From Sulfurimonas sp. (GTDB lineage: Bacteria > Campylobacterota > Campylobacteria > Campylobacterales > Sulfurimonadaceae), in contig JAKISX010000011.1 of assembly GCA_021648405.1 (NCBI GenBank), positions 1-36,993 of the forward strand: a DNA stretch of 36,993 bases, given 5' to 3'. Every line of letters starts with the position of its first letter. Position 1 is the stretch's first letter. Under the pieces are notes generated by a model that saw nothing but the letters and a program-made list of their open reading frames with translations, did not search any database and had not been told where the DNA came from. Shown here piece by piece: positions 1 through 6,576 of this stretch. The position numbers were made by a program, and so were the translations under genes.

Positions 1-1
1 T

Positions 2-64
2 TATTATGATAGTTTAAAAATTAATGATGAGGATTACACTAATTCTAGTGAAAATGTAGCATAG
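2..64 (+). CDS. 3' end of an unidentified gene (partial)
   Basis: An open frame enters from the left edge and ends at TAG (62-64). The last 20 residues are polar and acidic (ending NSSENVA). Nothing in so short a tail identifies a family. It may be the end of a real upstream gene or a chance open frame. Confidence 0.3.
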   Translation, partial: YYDSLKINDEDYTNSSENVA

Positions 65-101
65 GGTAACAGGTGTTTAGGGAATTAGATTTTTGAAAAA
101 G

Positions 102-129
102 TTGTCTTGACAAGTTGGGGTAGTATAAT
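102..129 (+). promoter_or_regulatory. possible rightward promoter with an inverted repeat
   Basis: A perfect TATAAT lies at 124-129. TTGTCT at 102-107 is 16 bases upstream and could serve as a -35 box. The same bases form the inverted repeat TTGTC-TT-GACAA (102-113), which looks like a repressor site. The promoter would read antisense into the toxin gene, and no plus-strand gene follows, so the assignment is weak. The rest of 65-197 shows no gene. Confidence 0.25.
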
Positions 130-197
130 TTGAAGAAATTAATCTAGTGTTACAAAATGAAATAGCTGCTTAGGGAAAGAAGAAAATTTGTATGAAT

Positions 198-551
198 TTA
201 AGTTACCACTCCAATTAGCATATGCCCTCTTAATAGTTTTTGTAATAGCAACTCTTCTACATTTTGTCTTGAATCAAAAATAGCCATAATATAAACAGTG
301 TCATTTTCAATTTTATACATAATTCTCCAAGGTTGTGCAATCAGTTCTCTATAAATAGTTATGCCTTCTTTTAGAAGTTCAGGAACTACTCTACCTCGTA
401 AAGGAAAAAAATTGCTAGATTGTGCCTTTTCTTTTATTTGTTTATACACCTTTCTTGCAGCACTTAAGCTGTCTTTTTTGATATAATCAACAATATTTAA
501 AAGGTCTTCTCTTGCATTTGAAGTCCATTTAACTTTATAAATTTTACTCAT
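198..551 (-). CDS. ParE/RelE-family toxin of a type II toxin-antitoxin pair
   Basis: This 117-residue protein has the ParE/RelE layout: an N-terminal helical pair (residues about 10-45, WTSNAREDLLNIVDYI) and a C-terminal sheet containing YRELIAQPWRIMYKI, then VYIMAIFDSRQ. The YREL...RIMY pattern is the family hallmark. ParE members poison gyrase and RelE members cleave mRNA on the ribosome; the sequence alone does not settle which applies here. The start codon overlaps the antitoxin stop by 4 bases (ATGA at 551-548), so the two are translationally coupled. The tail after the last strand (about 15 residues, ending GHMLIGVVT) is slightly longer than I expect for the family. Confidence 0.85.
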   Translation of the reverse strand: MSKIYKVKWTSNAREDLLNIVDYIKKDSLSAARKVYKQIKEKAQSSNFFPLRGRVVPELLKEGITIYRELIAQPWRIMYKIENDTVYIMAIFDSRQNVEELLLQKLLRGHMLIGVVT

Positions 552-820
552 TTGCTAAGGAGCTCTTCAATAGAGTTAAAAACATCTTCTTGGGTATGAA
601 GATTTCCACTTCTAATATCTTCTTCTGCAAATGAAAGAAGCTTCATTATAGCAAGAGCATTTTTCATATCTTCATAACTCTTTGGATCTTGTATAACAGC
701 TTTAGCTTCACCATTTTGTGTAATTATCATAGGTCTATGAGTTTCATTGATATATTTTAGAACATCGGCAGCTCGATTTTTTAGATAGGTAACAGGCTTT
801 ATATCATTTACGATTTGCAT
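548..820 (-). CDS. Phd/YefM-family antitoxin
   Basis: The 90-residue protein starts with the Phd/YefM DNA-binding fold: KPVTYLKNRAADVLKYI, then RPMIITQNGEAKAVIQD, a strand pair typical of the family, then the conserved YEDMKNALAIMKLL helix. The C-terminal half (about 60-90) is acidic and probably wraps the toxin. It is the first gene of the pair, as is usual, and overlaps the toxin start by 4 bases. A Shine-Dalgarno AGGAGA lies 4 bases upstream of the ATG. A consensus promoter with a built-in palindrome precedes it, which fits autoregulation by the toxin-antitoxin complex. Confidence 0.87.
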   Translation of the reverse strand: MQIVNDIKPVTYLKNRAADVLKYINETHRPMIITQNGEAKAVIQDPKSYEDMKNALAIMKLLSFAEEDIRSGNLHTQEDVFNSIEELLSK

Positions 821-841
821 AAAATCTCCTTCAGTCCTTTT

Positions 842-870
842 ATTGTACCAAATTAAGACTTAATGTGCAA
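842..870 (-). promoter_or_regulatory. promoter of the toxin-antitoxin operon with palindromic operator
   Basis: Read on the minus strand, TTGCAC (870-865) and TACAAT (847-842) form a sigma-70-type promoter with a 17-base spacer. Within the spacer lies the perfect palindrome ATTAAG-A-CTTAAT (852-864). A protein bound there would block RNA polymerase. Phd/YefM antitoxins are known to repress their own promoters through palindromes, so this is the likely operator. Confidence 0.65.
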
Positions 871-894
871 ATATGATGCTATCGGTTGACTTCA

Positions 895-919
895 GCAACG
901 CTCTCTTTGCATTCGTTGC
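895..919. repeat. short inverted repeat GCAACG/CGTTGC
   Basis: Two 6-base arms (895-900 and 914-919) are separated by 13 bases. It lies upstream of the toxin-antitoxin promoter. There is no T-run on either side, so it is not a convincing terminator. The surrounding bases (871-1010) show no gene. Confidence 0.3.
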
Positions 920-1021
920 AAGGAGACTGTAAAATAACTACAAATCAGCCACAGTCTTATAAATTACAAATATTCTAACAAAAGTAGCTTAACATTAACC
1001 AATTTCAAACTCTTATAATTG

Positions 1022-1163
1022 TATAATAGCACTAATAAAAAGCCCAAGAAATTAGGCTTAAAGAGGTGCAGATGGGCAAAAAATATGGGATGCCCATTGG
1101 GGTACAGCTCATTGTAAATAAAACCTTTTAGCCATTACTATACCGTACTTTCAAGTACTTTTT
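1022..1163 (+). ncRNA. candidate small transcription unit: structured RNA and/or 19-codon gene
   Basis: A TATAAT box (1022-1027) is followed by a hairpin (AAGCC 1040-1044 with GGCTT 1055-1059), a second hairpin (ATGGGCA 1072-1078 with TGCCCAT 1091-1097) and a terminator-like stem (GTACT 1145-1149, AGTAC 1154-1158) with a T-run at 1159-1163. Inside is an ATG at 1072 with AAGAGG five bases before it and 19 codons ending at TAG 1129-1131. The peptide is MGKKYGMPIGVQLIVNKTF. I do not recognise the RNA family or the peptide. The first hairpin, read on the minus strand, is followed by T-rich sequence and could instead terminate the globin transcript. Confidence 0.35.
1034..1059 (-). terminator. possible rho-independent terminator for the globin gene
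   Basis: On the minus strand the stem AAGCC (1059-1055) / GGCTT (1044-1040) is followed by a T-rich run ending near 1034. It lies about 130 bases past the globin stop codon. It could equally end an antisense RNA over the small ORF at 1072. Confidence 0.4.
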
Positions 1164-1190
1164 AGACCCCATAATTTTACTTTCTATAAG

Positions 1191-2090
1191 CTACAGCGAT
1201 TTCCTTTTTGCACCTACAAGCCAATATGCTATAGCTAAACCTACTAATACAGCACCAATAGCTAAAAGCTCTTCAGATTTTTCAGAAGATAAAGAATAAA
1301 TCAATATTTTCCTAATAAGTGCTGCCATTGCCAACATAATAAAAGCACCTATGGCGAAACCTTTACCTTGTAGATGGTTTATCTCTTCATGAATTAATTC
1401 AGTAGCTGCCCATAAAACCAATAAGCTGCCTAAAACTGTCAAAATACCTTTTTCTATTCCTATATCTGTAAAGAATAATAGGTAAATATCATAAACAAAC
1501 AGACCAATTGCAAAAAATGCAACAAGCACCAGAGCACACGCTAGAAAAAAATTGATATATGAATTAAACTTTTTTAAGTTTGATAAAATGGTTTTTTCTA
1601 GCTTGGATAATGATAAAAATTTGCCAAGCTCTTCTTCTCTATAAGAACTCGTAAGAACATCAAGATTGATATCTACTATTTTTTCTACAGCTTTAATTTC
1701 TTTGAGATGTTGTTCTTTATTTAAAAAATTTTCTTCTATACTTTCAAGAATAAATGTTCTTACAAAAGTAAATGAAGAATTTACATAATGTGTGGGAAGA
1801 CCAATTTTTACATGTATTTCACCTATTTTGTACAAAACCATAAAATATGACATATCATATTTACCGCAAAATAAACTAACAAACCATTCTTTTATCTTTT
1901 CTCGATGATGGGCAATTACTTTTTCATCTCTTAGAAATTTTGAAGTTTCTCCAAACTGCCATATATAATCATAAAATTCATTTATGAATTTATCTGCAAG
2001 TTTTTCCATTCTAGGCTGAAGGTCTAGCAGTATTTTAGCTTCCTCATCTGTAAATTTATAGTGAGTTTTTAAGCTGCTATATTGTTGCAT
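1191..2090 (-). CDS. protoglobin domain fused to a PsiE-like membrane domain
   Basis: Residues 1-160 form a protoglobin/globin-coupled-sensor domain. The proximal haem histidine is H93 in KIGEIHVKIGLPTHYV, the family's F-helix signature. Residues 180-293 hold four predicted membrane helices; the stretch LLVLWAATELIHEEI and the overall pattern resemble the PsiE (phosphate-starvation-inducible E) family. The globin part is cytosolic by prediction and probably binds O2, NO or CO and signals to the membrane part. A Shine-Dalgarno AGGAG precedes the ATG. It stands alone in its transcription unit. The globin call is firm, the PsiE match is from memory of the pattern, and the signalling role is inference. 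Confidence 0.8.
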   Translation of the reverse strand: MQQYSSLKTHYKFTDEEAKILLDLQPRMEKLADKFINEFYDYIWQFGETSKFLRDEKVIAHHREKIKEWFVSLFCGKYDMSYFMVLYKIGEIHVKIGLPTHYVNSSFTFVRTFILESIEENFLNKEQHLKEIKAVEKIVDINLDVLTSSYREEELGKFLSLSKLEKTILSNLKKFNSYINFFLACALVLVAFFAIGLFVYDIYLLFFTDIGIEKGILTVLGSLLVLWAATELIHEEINHLQGKGFAIGAFIMLAMAALIRKILIYSLSSEKSEELLAIGAVLVGLAIAYWLVGAKRKSL

Positions 2091-2197
2091 GAGAACTCCT
2101 CTTGGGCATAACTATTTATGTACATTATTTTATATAAACAAACCTTAAAATAAACAATTAGTTATTAAGTTGTGGAACAAGTCCAGAATATTAGGTT

Positions 2198-2932
2198 TTA
2201 GGACAATCTAGTTATTTTAGGAGGATTGCTCATAAATGCGCCTTTAAATGCATATGCGCGAGTATCTTTAGCTTTACCTGGTGAAGTTGGAGCTAAAAAA
2301 TAAGAGTTATCAATACAATCTTCATCACTATGGTTTCTATCATAAATAAATATAACTTCTTTAGTAAGTTTTTGAGCATGTAGTGCTATATTTTTAACAT
2401 ATTCTTTTATCCCTTTATGTTGAGGGTCATACTTATGTCCAACTCCCATAAATACCCATTTACCACTTATTGGCATGTTGAGCGGGTCATGATAATTCAT
2501 CTCTTTATCAAATATAGTTAGTTGGTTGGAATGGTAAAGGTCAATATCTACTGCAAATTTGTCTATAACAATAGTATCATTTATGTTTGCTTCGTTAAGA
2601 TTAAACAGGTATTTAACTTCAATAAGTTTACCTTTGTAATTACTTTTTGTAGCTTGATAAAACAAGTTAGATACATCATCAAAATTCAATTCATCAAATT
2701 GGTTATTAAACTCATAACCTTGCTCTATAAGTTTAGTTTTATTATTATATCCTAGAGGTGACATACAAGGGTTAAATAAAAACATAGTCCCAACAACATG
2801 TTTGCGTTTCTTTTTGAGTTTTAATTTCAAATCCTTAGTTGTAATTGTTTCATCATCTTCATTAATATATAAATACTGCTCAACTAAAAATTCATCATCA
2901 AACTTTGTATCAAATCTACCGAAAATTTGCAT
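2198..2932 (-). CDS. unrecognised 244-residue protein
   Basis: I do not recognise the family. The protein has no signal peptide or membrane segment. It has a lysine-rich stretch near residues 35-45 (KLKLKKKRKH), an aromatic-rich middle, and a C-terminal half containing GKWVFMGVGHKYDPQHKG and VIFIYDRNHSDEDC. The D/H-rich motifs could be metal-binding, but no known catalytic signature fits. AGGAT lies seven bases upstream of the ATG. The gene is divergent from the YdcF-like gene and next to the globin gene and toxin-antitoxin pair, in the most variable-looking part of the window. Confidence 0.7.
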   Translation of the reverse strand: MQIFGRFDTKFDDEFLVEQYLYINEDDETITTKDLKLKLKKKRKHVVGTMFLFNPCMSPLGYNNKTKLIEQGYEFNNQFDELNFDDVSNLFYQATKSNYKGKLIEVKYLFNLNEANINDTIVIDKFAVDIDLYHSNQLTIFDKEMNYHDPLNMPISGKWVFMGVGHKYDPQHKGIKEYVKNIALHAQKLTKEVIFIYDRNHSDEDCIDNSYFLAPTSPGKAKDTRAYAFKGAFMSNPPKITRLS

Positions 2933-2970
2933 AAAAATATCCTAAAATTAATTATTTGAAAGTATATCTA

Positions 2971-2998
2971 AATTTGCATGTTATAATGTGTGCAAATT
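2971..2998 (+). promoter_or_regulatory. extended -10 promoter flanked by a perfect dyad
   Basis: TATAAT (2982-2987) preceded by TG one base upstream forms an extended -10 element for the YdcF-like gene. It is flanked by AATTTGCA (2971-2978) and TGCAAATT (2991-2998), a perfect 8-base inverted repeat with centres 20 bases apart, about two helical turns. This looks like an operator across the promoter. Confidence 0.5.
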
Positions 2999-3026
2999 AT
3001 TATGTAACCGTGGAGAATCTTATAGA

Positions 3027-3773
3027 ATGGAATTTGGATTTTTATTAAAAAAATTAATAACATTTTTTATTGAGCCACTTGGCTTAATCATAATATTATT
3101 TGTATTTGGATTATGGTTTTTATTTGATGGCAAACAAAAATTAGCAAAACAGTTTTTAAGTTTTTCATTTGGTTTTTTACTTCTTTTTTCATATCCTCCA
3201 TTTTCAAATTACTTAGTAAAAAAACTAGAAAATCAATATTCTAAATATGATTATAAAACTAATGTAAAATATATACATGTACTAGGTAGTGGACATAACA
3301 CTGATGCATTGCAACCAATAAGTTCAAATTTAGCTAGTAGTGGAACTAAAAGAGTTTTAGAGGGCATCATAATTCATAAAAAAATCCCAAACTCTAAAAT
3401 AATTTTTACAGGTTATGAGGGGGATACAAATGAAACAAATGCAAAGATGAACTCTATGTTGGCATTAGCTCTTGGTGTAGATGAAAAAAATATGATTTTA
3501 AATGGTATCCCAAACGATACAAGAATGGAAGCCGTATATATGAAGAGTATAGTTGGTCATGACCCCTTTGTTTTGGTAACATCAGCAACTCATATGCCAA
3601 GGTCTATGTTATTGTTTGAGAGCATGGGGATGAAACCAATTCCTGCGCCTACAGATTTTCGTAAAAATGAAATAATTACATACTTTAAAGCACCAAATAT
3701 TGGGGCATTAGAAGATTCTAGGATGGCAATTCATGAATTTCTTGGAATACTATGGGCAAAAATAAGAGGTTAG
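3027..3773 (+). CDS. YdcF/ElyC-like DUF218 membrane protein
   Basis: The 248-residue protein has two N-terminal membrane helices (about 13-33 and 42-57). A DUF218 domain follows, with the opening strand YIHVLGSG, then SKIIFTGYEG, NDTRMEAVYMKS and the signature FVLVTSATHMPRSMLLFE. The E. coli relative ElyC acts in peptidoglycan and envelope assembly, and YdcF binds S-adenosylmethionine. I chose the ATG at 3027 because GGAG lies 11 bases upstream and the first membrane helix follows at once; the GTG at 2988 sits directly at the -10 box and could not be in the transcript. The AlkC-like gene follows after 1 base. Confidence 0.82.
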   Translation: MEFGFLLKKLITFFIEPLGLIIILFVFGLWFLFDGKQKLAKQFLSFSFGFLLLFSYPPFSNYLVKKLENQYSKYDYKTNVKYIHVLGSGHNTDALQPISSNLASSGTKRVLEGIIIHKKIPNSKIIFTGYEGDTNETNAKMNSMLALALGVDEKNMILNGIPNDTRMEAVYMKSIVGHDPFVLVTSATHMPRSMLLFESMGMKPIPAPTDFRKNEIITYFKAPNIGALEDSRMAIHEFLGILWAKIRG

Positions 3774-3774
3774 C

Positions 3775-4857
3775 ATGAGCACTCTTTTAAAAGATTTATA
3801 CAACGATAGATATATTGAAGTTATCTCAAGCGAGATAAAAAATCATTTTGTAGATTTTAAAAAAAAAGAATTTAATAAAGCTGTTTTTGATGATGATTGG
3901 TCACAAAAAGAGCTAAAACAACGGATGCGTCATATATCTATGAGTTTAGGTAGGTTTCTTCCAAATAAATATGAAAATGCTGTTTTAATTTTACAAAAAA
4001 CATTTAAAAATACAGATAAAAAATATAGATTAGAAAATATGATTTTTCAAGATTTTATAGAGGTATATGGGTTAGATAATTTTGAAACATCTATAAAAGC
4101 TTTAGAAGTTTTTACAATTGAATCTAGTAGTGAGTTTGCTATAAGAAAGTTTATAATTAAATATCCATGCGCTACAATGAAACAAATGAAAAAATGGGCA
4201 TTATCTAAAAATGAACATCTAAGAAGATTAGCATCTGAGGGATGCAGACCTAGGCTTCCATGGGCTATAGCTTTAAATGAATTTAAAAAAAATCCAAAAG
4301 AAGTTATAGAGATATTAGAACTCTTAAAAGATGATGAGAGTGAATATGTCCGTAAAAGTGTAGCAAATAATATTAACGATATTTCAAAAGATAATCCAAA
4401 TTTTAGTGTTGAACTGACAAAAAGATGGCTTAATTACTCTAAGAATAGAGACAAACTGCTAAAGCATGGATGTAGGACTCTTTTAAAATCAAGAAACTAT
4501 GAAGTATTAAAGCTATTTGGATTAGAGCCAGCCTTGCATGTGGAGATAATAAATTTATCTATTGAAAAAAGTGTAAAGCTAGGAGAAGAGTTAGAATTTA
4601 GTTTTCAATTGCACTCAGAGCAAAATTTGGGATTACTTAGAATAGAGTATCAGATGGAATTTTTAAGACAAAACAATAGATACTCCAAAAAGATGTTTAA
4701 AATTTCAGAATCAAAAATTGATAAAAAAAATAAAAAAATAGTTAAAAAACACTCCTTTAGACCTATCTCAACTCGTAAATATTATACAGGGGAGCAAAGG
4801 CTTAGTCTTGTTATAAACGGAGAGATAAAACAAACTTTAGTATTTAATCTTTGCTAG
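3775..4857 (+). CDS. AlkC-like DNA alkylation repair protein (HEAT repeats plus Ig-like domain)
   Basis: Residues about 1-250 are helical HEAT-like repeats of the AlkC/AlkD family. The stretch EGCRPRLPWA (residues 155-164) closely matches the conserved segment I remember from AlkC proteins, and ESSSEFAIRKFI precedes it. Residues about 255-360 are beta-rich and resemble the C-terminal Ig-like domain found in some AlkC members. AlkC is a DNA glycosylase that removes 3-methyladenine and 3-methylcytosine without flipping the base. The gene follows the YdcF-like gene directly (GAGG before the ATG), so both share a transcript. Its 3' end overlaps truA tail to tail by 21 bases. Confidence 0.78.
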   Translation: MSTLLKDLYNDRYIEVISSEIKNHFVDFKKKEFNKAVFDDDWSQKELKQRMRHISMSLGRFLPNKYENAVLILQKTFKNTDKKYRLENMIFQDFIEVYGLDNFETSIKALEVFTIESSSEFAIRKFIIKYPCATMKQMKKWALSKNEHLRRLASEGCRPRLPWAIALNEFKKNPKEVIEILELLKDDESEYVRKSVANNINDISKDNPNFSVELTKRWLNYSKNRDKLLKHGCRTLLKSRNYEVLKLFGLEPALHVEIINLSIEKSVKLGEELEFSFQLHSEQNLGLLRIEYQMEFLRQNNRYSKKMFKISESKIDKKNKKIVKKHSFRPISTRKYYTGEQRLSLVINGEIKQTLVFNLC

Positions 4858-5547
4858 GTAAAGCCCGTTAGCTTTGGCAGGTTTTATTTTATGAATTTTT
4901 TTAGATAAAAGTTGCTCTTTTATCTGTGTATCATCTAAACTTAAAAGTGCTCCAACCATAAGGCGAATTTGACTTCTTAAAAATCCATTTGCTTCAAAAT
5001 ATAAAACGAAAAAATCTTTATGTTTGTAAGCATAAGTTTTGTAAATCTCTCGTATAGTTGAGTTTACTTCACTTCCAGTTTTCATAAAGTTTATAAAATT
5101 AAATTCACCTTCAAATAGTTTAATATTTTTTTGAATAATTTCAAAATTAATATTTTCATAAAAACTAACTAAGTCATTTTCAAAAGGGTTTGATTTTGAT
5201 TTTTTTATTATGTATCTATAGACTCTTGATTTAGCTCCATATCTAGCATGAAAATCATTTTGCACTTTTATAATTTTTTTAATATATATGCTTTTAGGGA
5301 GCATCTTATTTAAAGTTTCTTTTAGCTTTTTTAAATTATGCCAATACTCTGGTATATCTATATGAAAAGTTTGTCCTGTAGCATGTACACCTTTGTCTGT
5401 GCGACCACCAGTCTGTGGATTAGAGTCTATGTTTATTTCTTTAAGTACATTTTGTATTTGATTAAAAATAGTGTTACTAGTTTGTGTTTGAGTTTGTGAG
5501 CCCAAATACAGAGCACCGTTGTAAGATATAGTTATACAAACACGCAT
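4837..5547 (-). CDS. truA: tRNA pseudouridine(38-40) synthase TruA
   Basis: TruA isomerises uridines 38, 39 and 40 in the tRNA anticodon arm. The diagnostic GGRTDKGVHA motif is at residues 47-56, with catalytic aspartate D51. The later SRVYRYII and FLRSQIRLMVGALL segments also match the family. At 236 residues it is slightly short against the 245-270 usual for TruA, but the ends look intact. It is the last gene of a long minus-strand operon, and its ATG directly abuts the stop of the permease gene. Confidence 0.95.
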   Translation of the reverse strand: MRVCITISYNGALYLGSQTQTQTSNTIFNQIQNVLKEINIDSNPQTGGRTDKGVHATGQTFHIDIPEYWHNLKKLKETLNKMLPKSIYIKKIIKVQNDFHARYGAKSRVYRYIIKKSKSNPFENDLVSFYENINFEIIQKNIKLFEGEFNFINFMKTGSEVNSTIREIYKTYAYKHKDFFVLYFEANGFLRSQIRLMVGALLSLDDTQIKEQLLSKKIHKIKPAKANGLYLAKIKY

Positions 5548-6573
5548 CTAAAATTTATTTACTATTGTTTTTTTATAAATAATATAGGTTCCAATAAGCC
5601 AAATAGTAGATATAAGAGGTATGGCGTAATATCCAAGTGGATCGCGAAGTAATAAAATCAATTCATAATAGGCAATTATACTTAAAAATAGATACAGATA
5701 TACCCTACCTTTATTGTGTCGAACATGAACAATACCTATACTTGCTGCTAAAAATAGAGTTAGCATTGGAAGTAAACTCATTAAGGTGTTTGTTATAAAT
5801 ACTCTTTTCTTTTTCTTTTTCTTAATATCTGATTGCCAGAACTCTAGTGGAGTTTCGTACTTCCTTAAATCAATTGTCAGCGAATCATTTATAAGCATCA
5901 TTTCAAAATCAATTTGCGAAAATTTATCTTTATGGTAACTATATCCCTCACCATTAGTAAGCTTCAGACGCAATATGCTTGTTTCATTAATTATTTCAGC
6001 TTTTTTTGCGCTTATTAATATTTCGGTATCATCAGCTGTATTTTTTTTGAATAAAAATACATCCTTGAATGTGCCATCAGGGTTATTTGCTCCAATATAG
6101 AGTAGCCAATCTCCAAAGCTGTGTCCAAATTCAGAGGCTGAAAGATTAAATTTTGCTTCACTCTTTTTGTGTGCAATAAAATTTTTAGAAAGTGTTTTAG
6201 CATGTGGATACAATATGAAAAAATTCATAAACAAGAGTATTGACAACAATAATGCTGGCTTTAAAAGTATTTTTAATATAAAGTTTGGATGGATTCCAAG
6301 TGAAAAAAATACAATAATTTCATTGTCATTTGAAAGCTTAAAAAGTGTTAGTGAGACTGCTATAAAAAATGAAAAGGGGAGTGTAAAAAAAAGAACTTCA
6401 GGTAGTACAAAAATGTACATTTTGCTCATCTCCCAAAAAGAGAGTTGAATTATGGCTGTAAAAGTTGCTAATTTTATTAAAAAAATTACAGAAGCAATAG
6501 CAAATAATGGTAAAAAAATAGATAAAAACAATACAGAAAGATGATTTAAAATATGTTTTTTTAAGATATCCAT
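5548..6573 (-). CDS. LptF/LptG-family lipopolysaccharide export permease
   Basis: The 341-residue protein fits the YjgP/YjgQ (LptF/LptG) family. Membrane helices lie in the N-terminal 120 residues (starting HILNHLSVLFLSIFLPLF), a periplasmic beta-jellyroll region spans about 120-250, and three more helices follow. These permeases pair with LptB to pull LPS from the inner membrane to the periplasmic bridge. The sequence does not separate LptF from LptG. It lies between the prepilin peptidase (3-base gap) and truA (no gap). Lysine-rich KKKKKK before the C-terminal helices marks the cytosolic edge. Confidence 0.85.
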   Translation of the reverse strand: MDILKKHILNHLSVLFLSIFLPLFAIASVIFLIKLATFTAIIQLSFWEMSKMYIFVLPEVLFFTLPFSFFIAVSLTLFKLSNDNEIIVFFSLGIHPNFILKILLKPALLLSILLFMNFFILYPHAKTLSKNFIAHKKSEAKFNLSASEFGHSFGDWLLYIGANNPDGTFKDVFLFKKNTADDTEILISAKKAEIINETSILRLKLTNGEGYSYHKDKFSQIDFEMMLINDSLTIDLRKYETPLEFWQSDIKKKKKKRVFITNTLMSLLPMLTLFLAASIGIVHVRHNKGRVYLYLFLSIIAYYELILLLRDPLGYYAIPLISTIWLIGTYIIYKKTIVNKF

Positions 6574-6576
6574 AAT

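Noticed and set aside
107-129. TTGACA (107-112) with TATAAT (124-129) as a consensus promoter
   Set aside because: The spacer is only 11 bases, too short for sigma-70. TTGTCT at 102-107 gives a usable spacer instead.
77-179. Direct repeat TTAGGGAA (77-84 and 172-179) as an attachment or insertion footprint
   Set aside because: Eight bases is within chance for this composition, and no integrase or mobile element lies between the copies.
2522-2755. 77-codon plus-strand open frame
   Set aside because: It lies wholly inside the opposite-strand gene 2198-2932, and its translation is low-complexity, rich in I, F and K. It is a shadow frame.
2988-3026. GTG start for the YdcF-like gene
   Set aside because: It directly abuts the -10 box, so it would lie upstream of the expected transcription start. 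The ATG at 3027 has a good Shine-Dalgarno.
6167-6448. 93-codon plus-strand open frame
   Set aside because: It is antisense to the membrane-helix region of the LptF/LptG-type gene, which has the family features.
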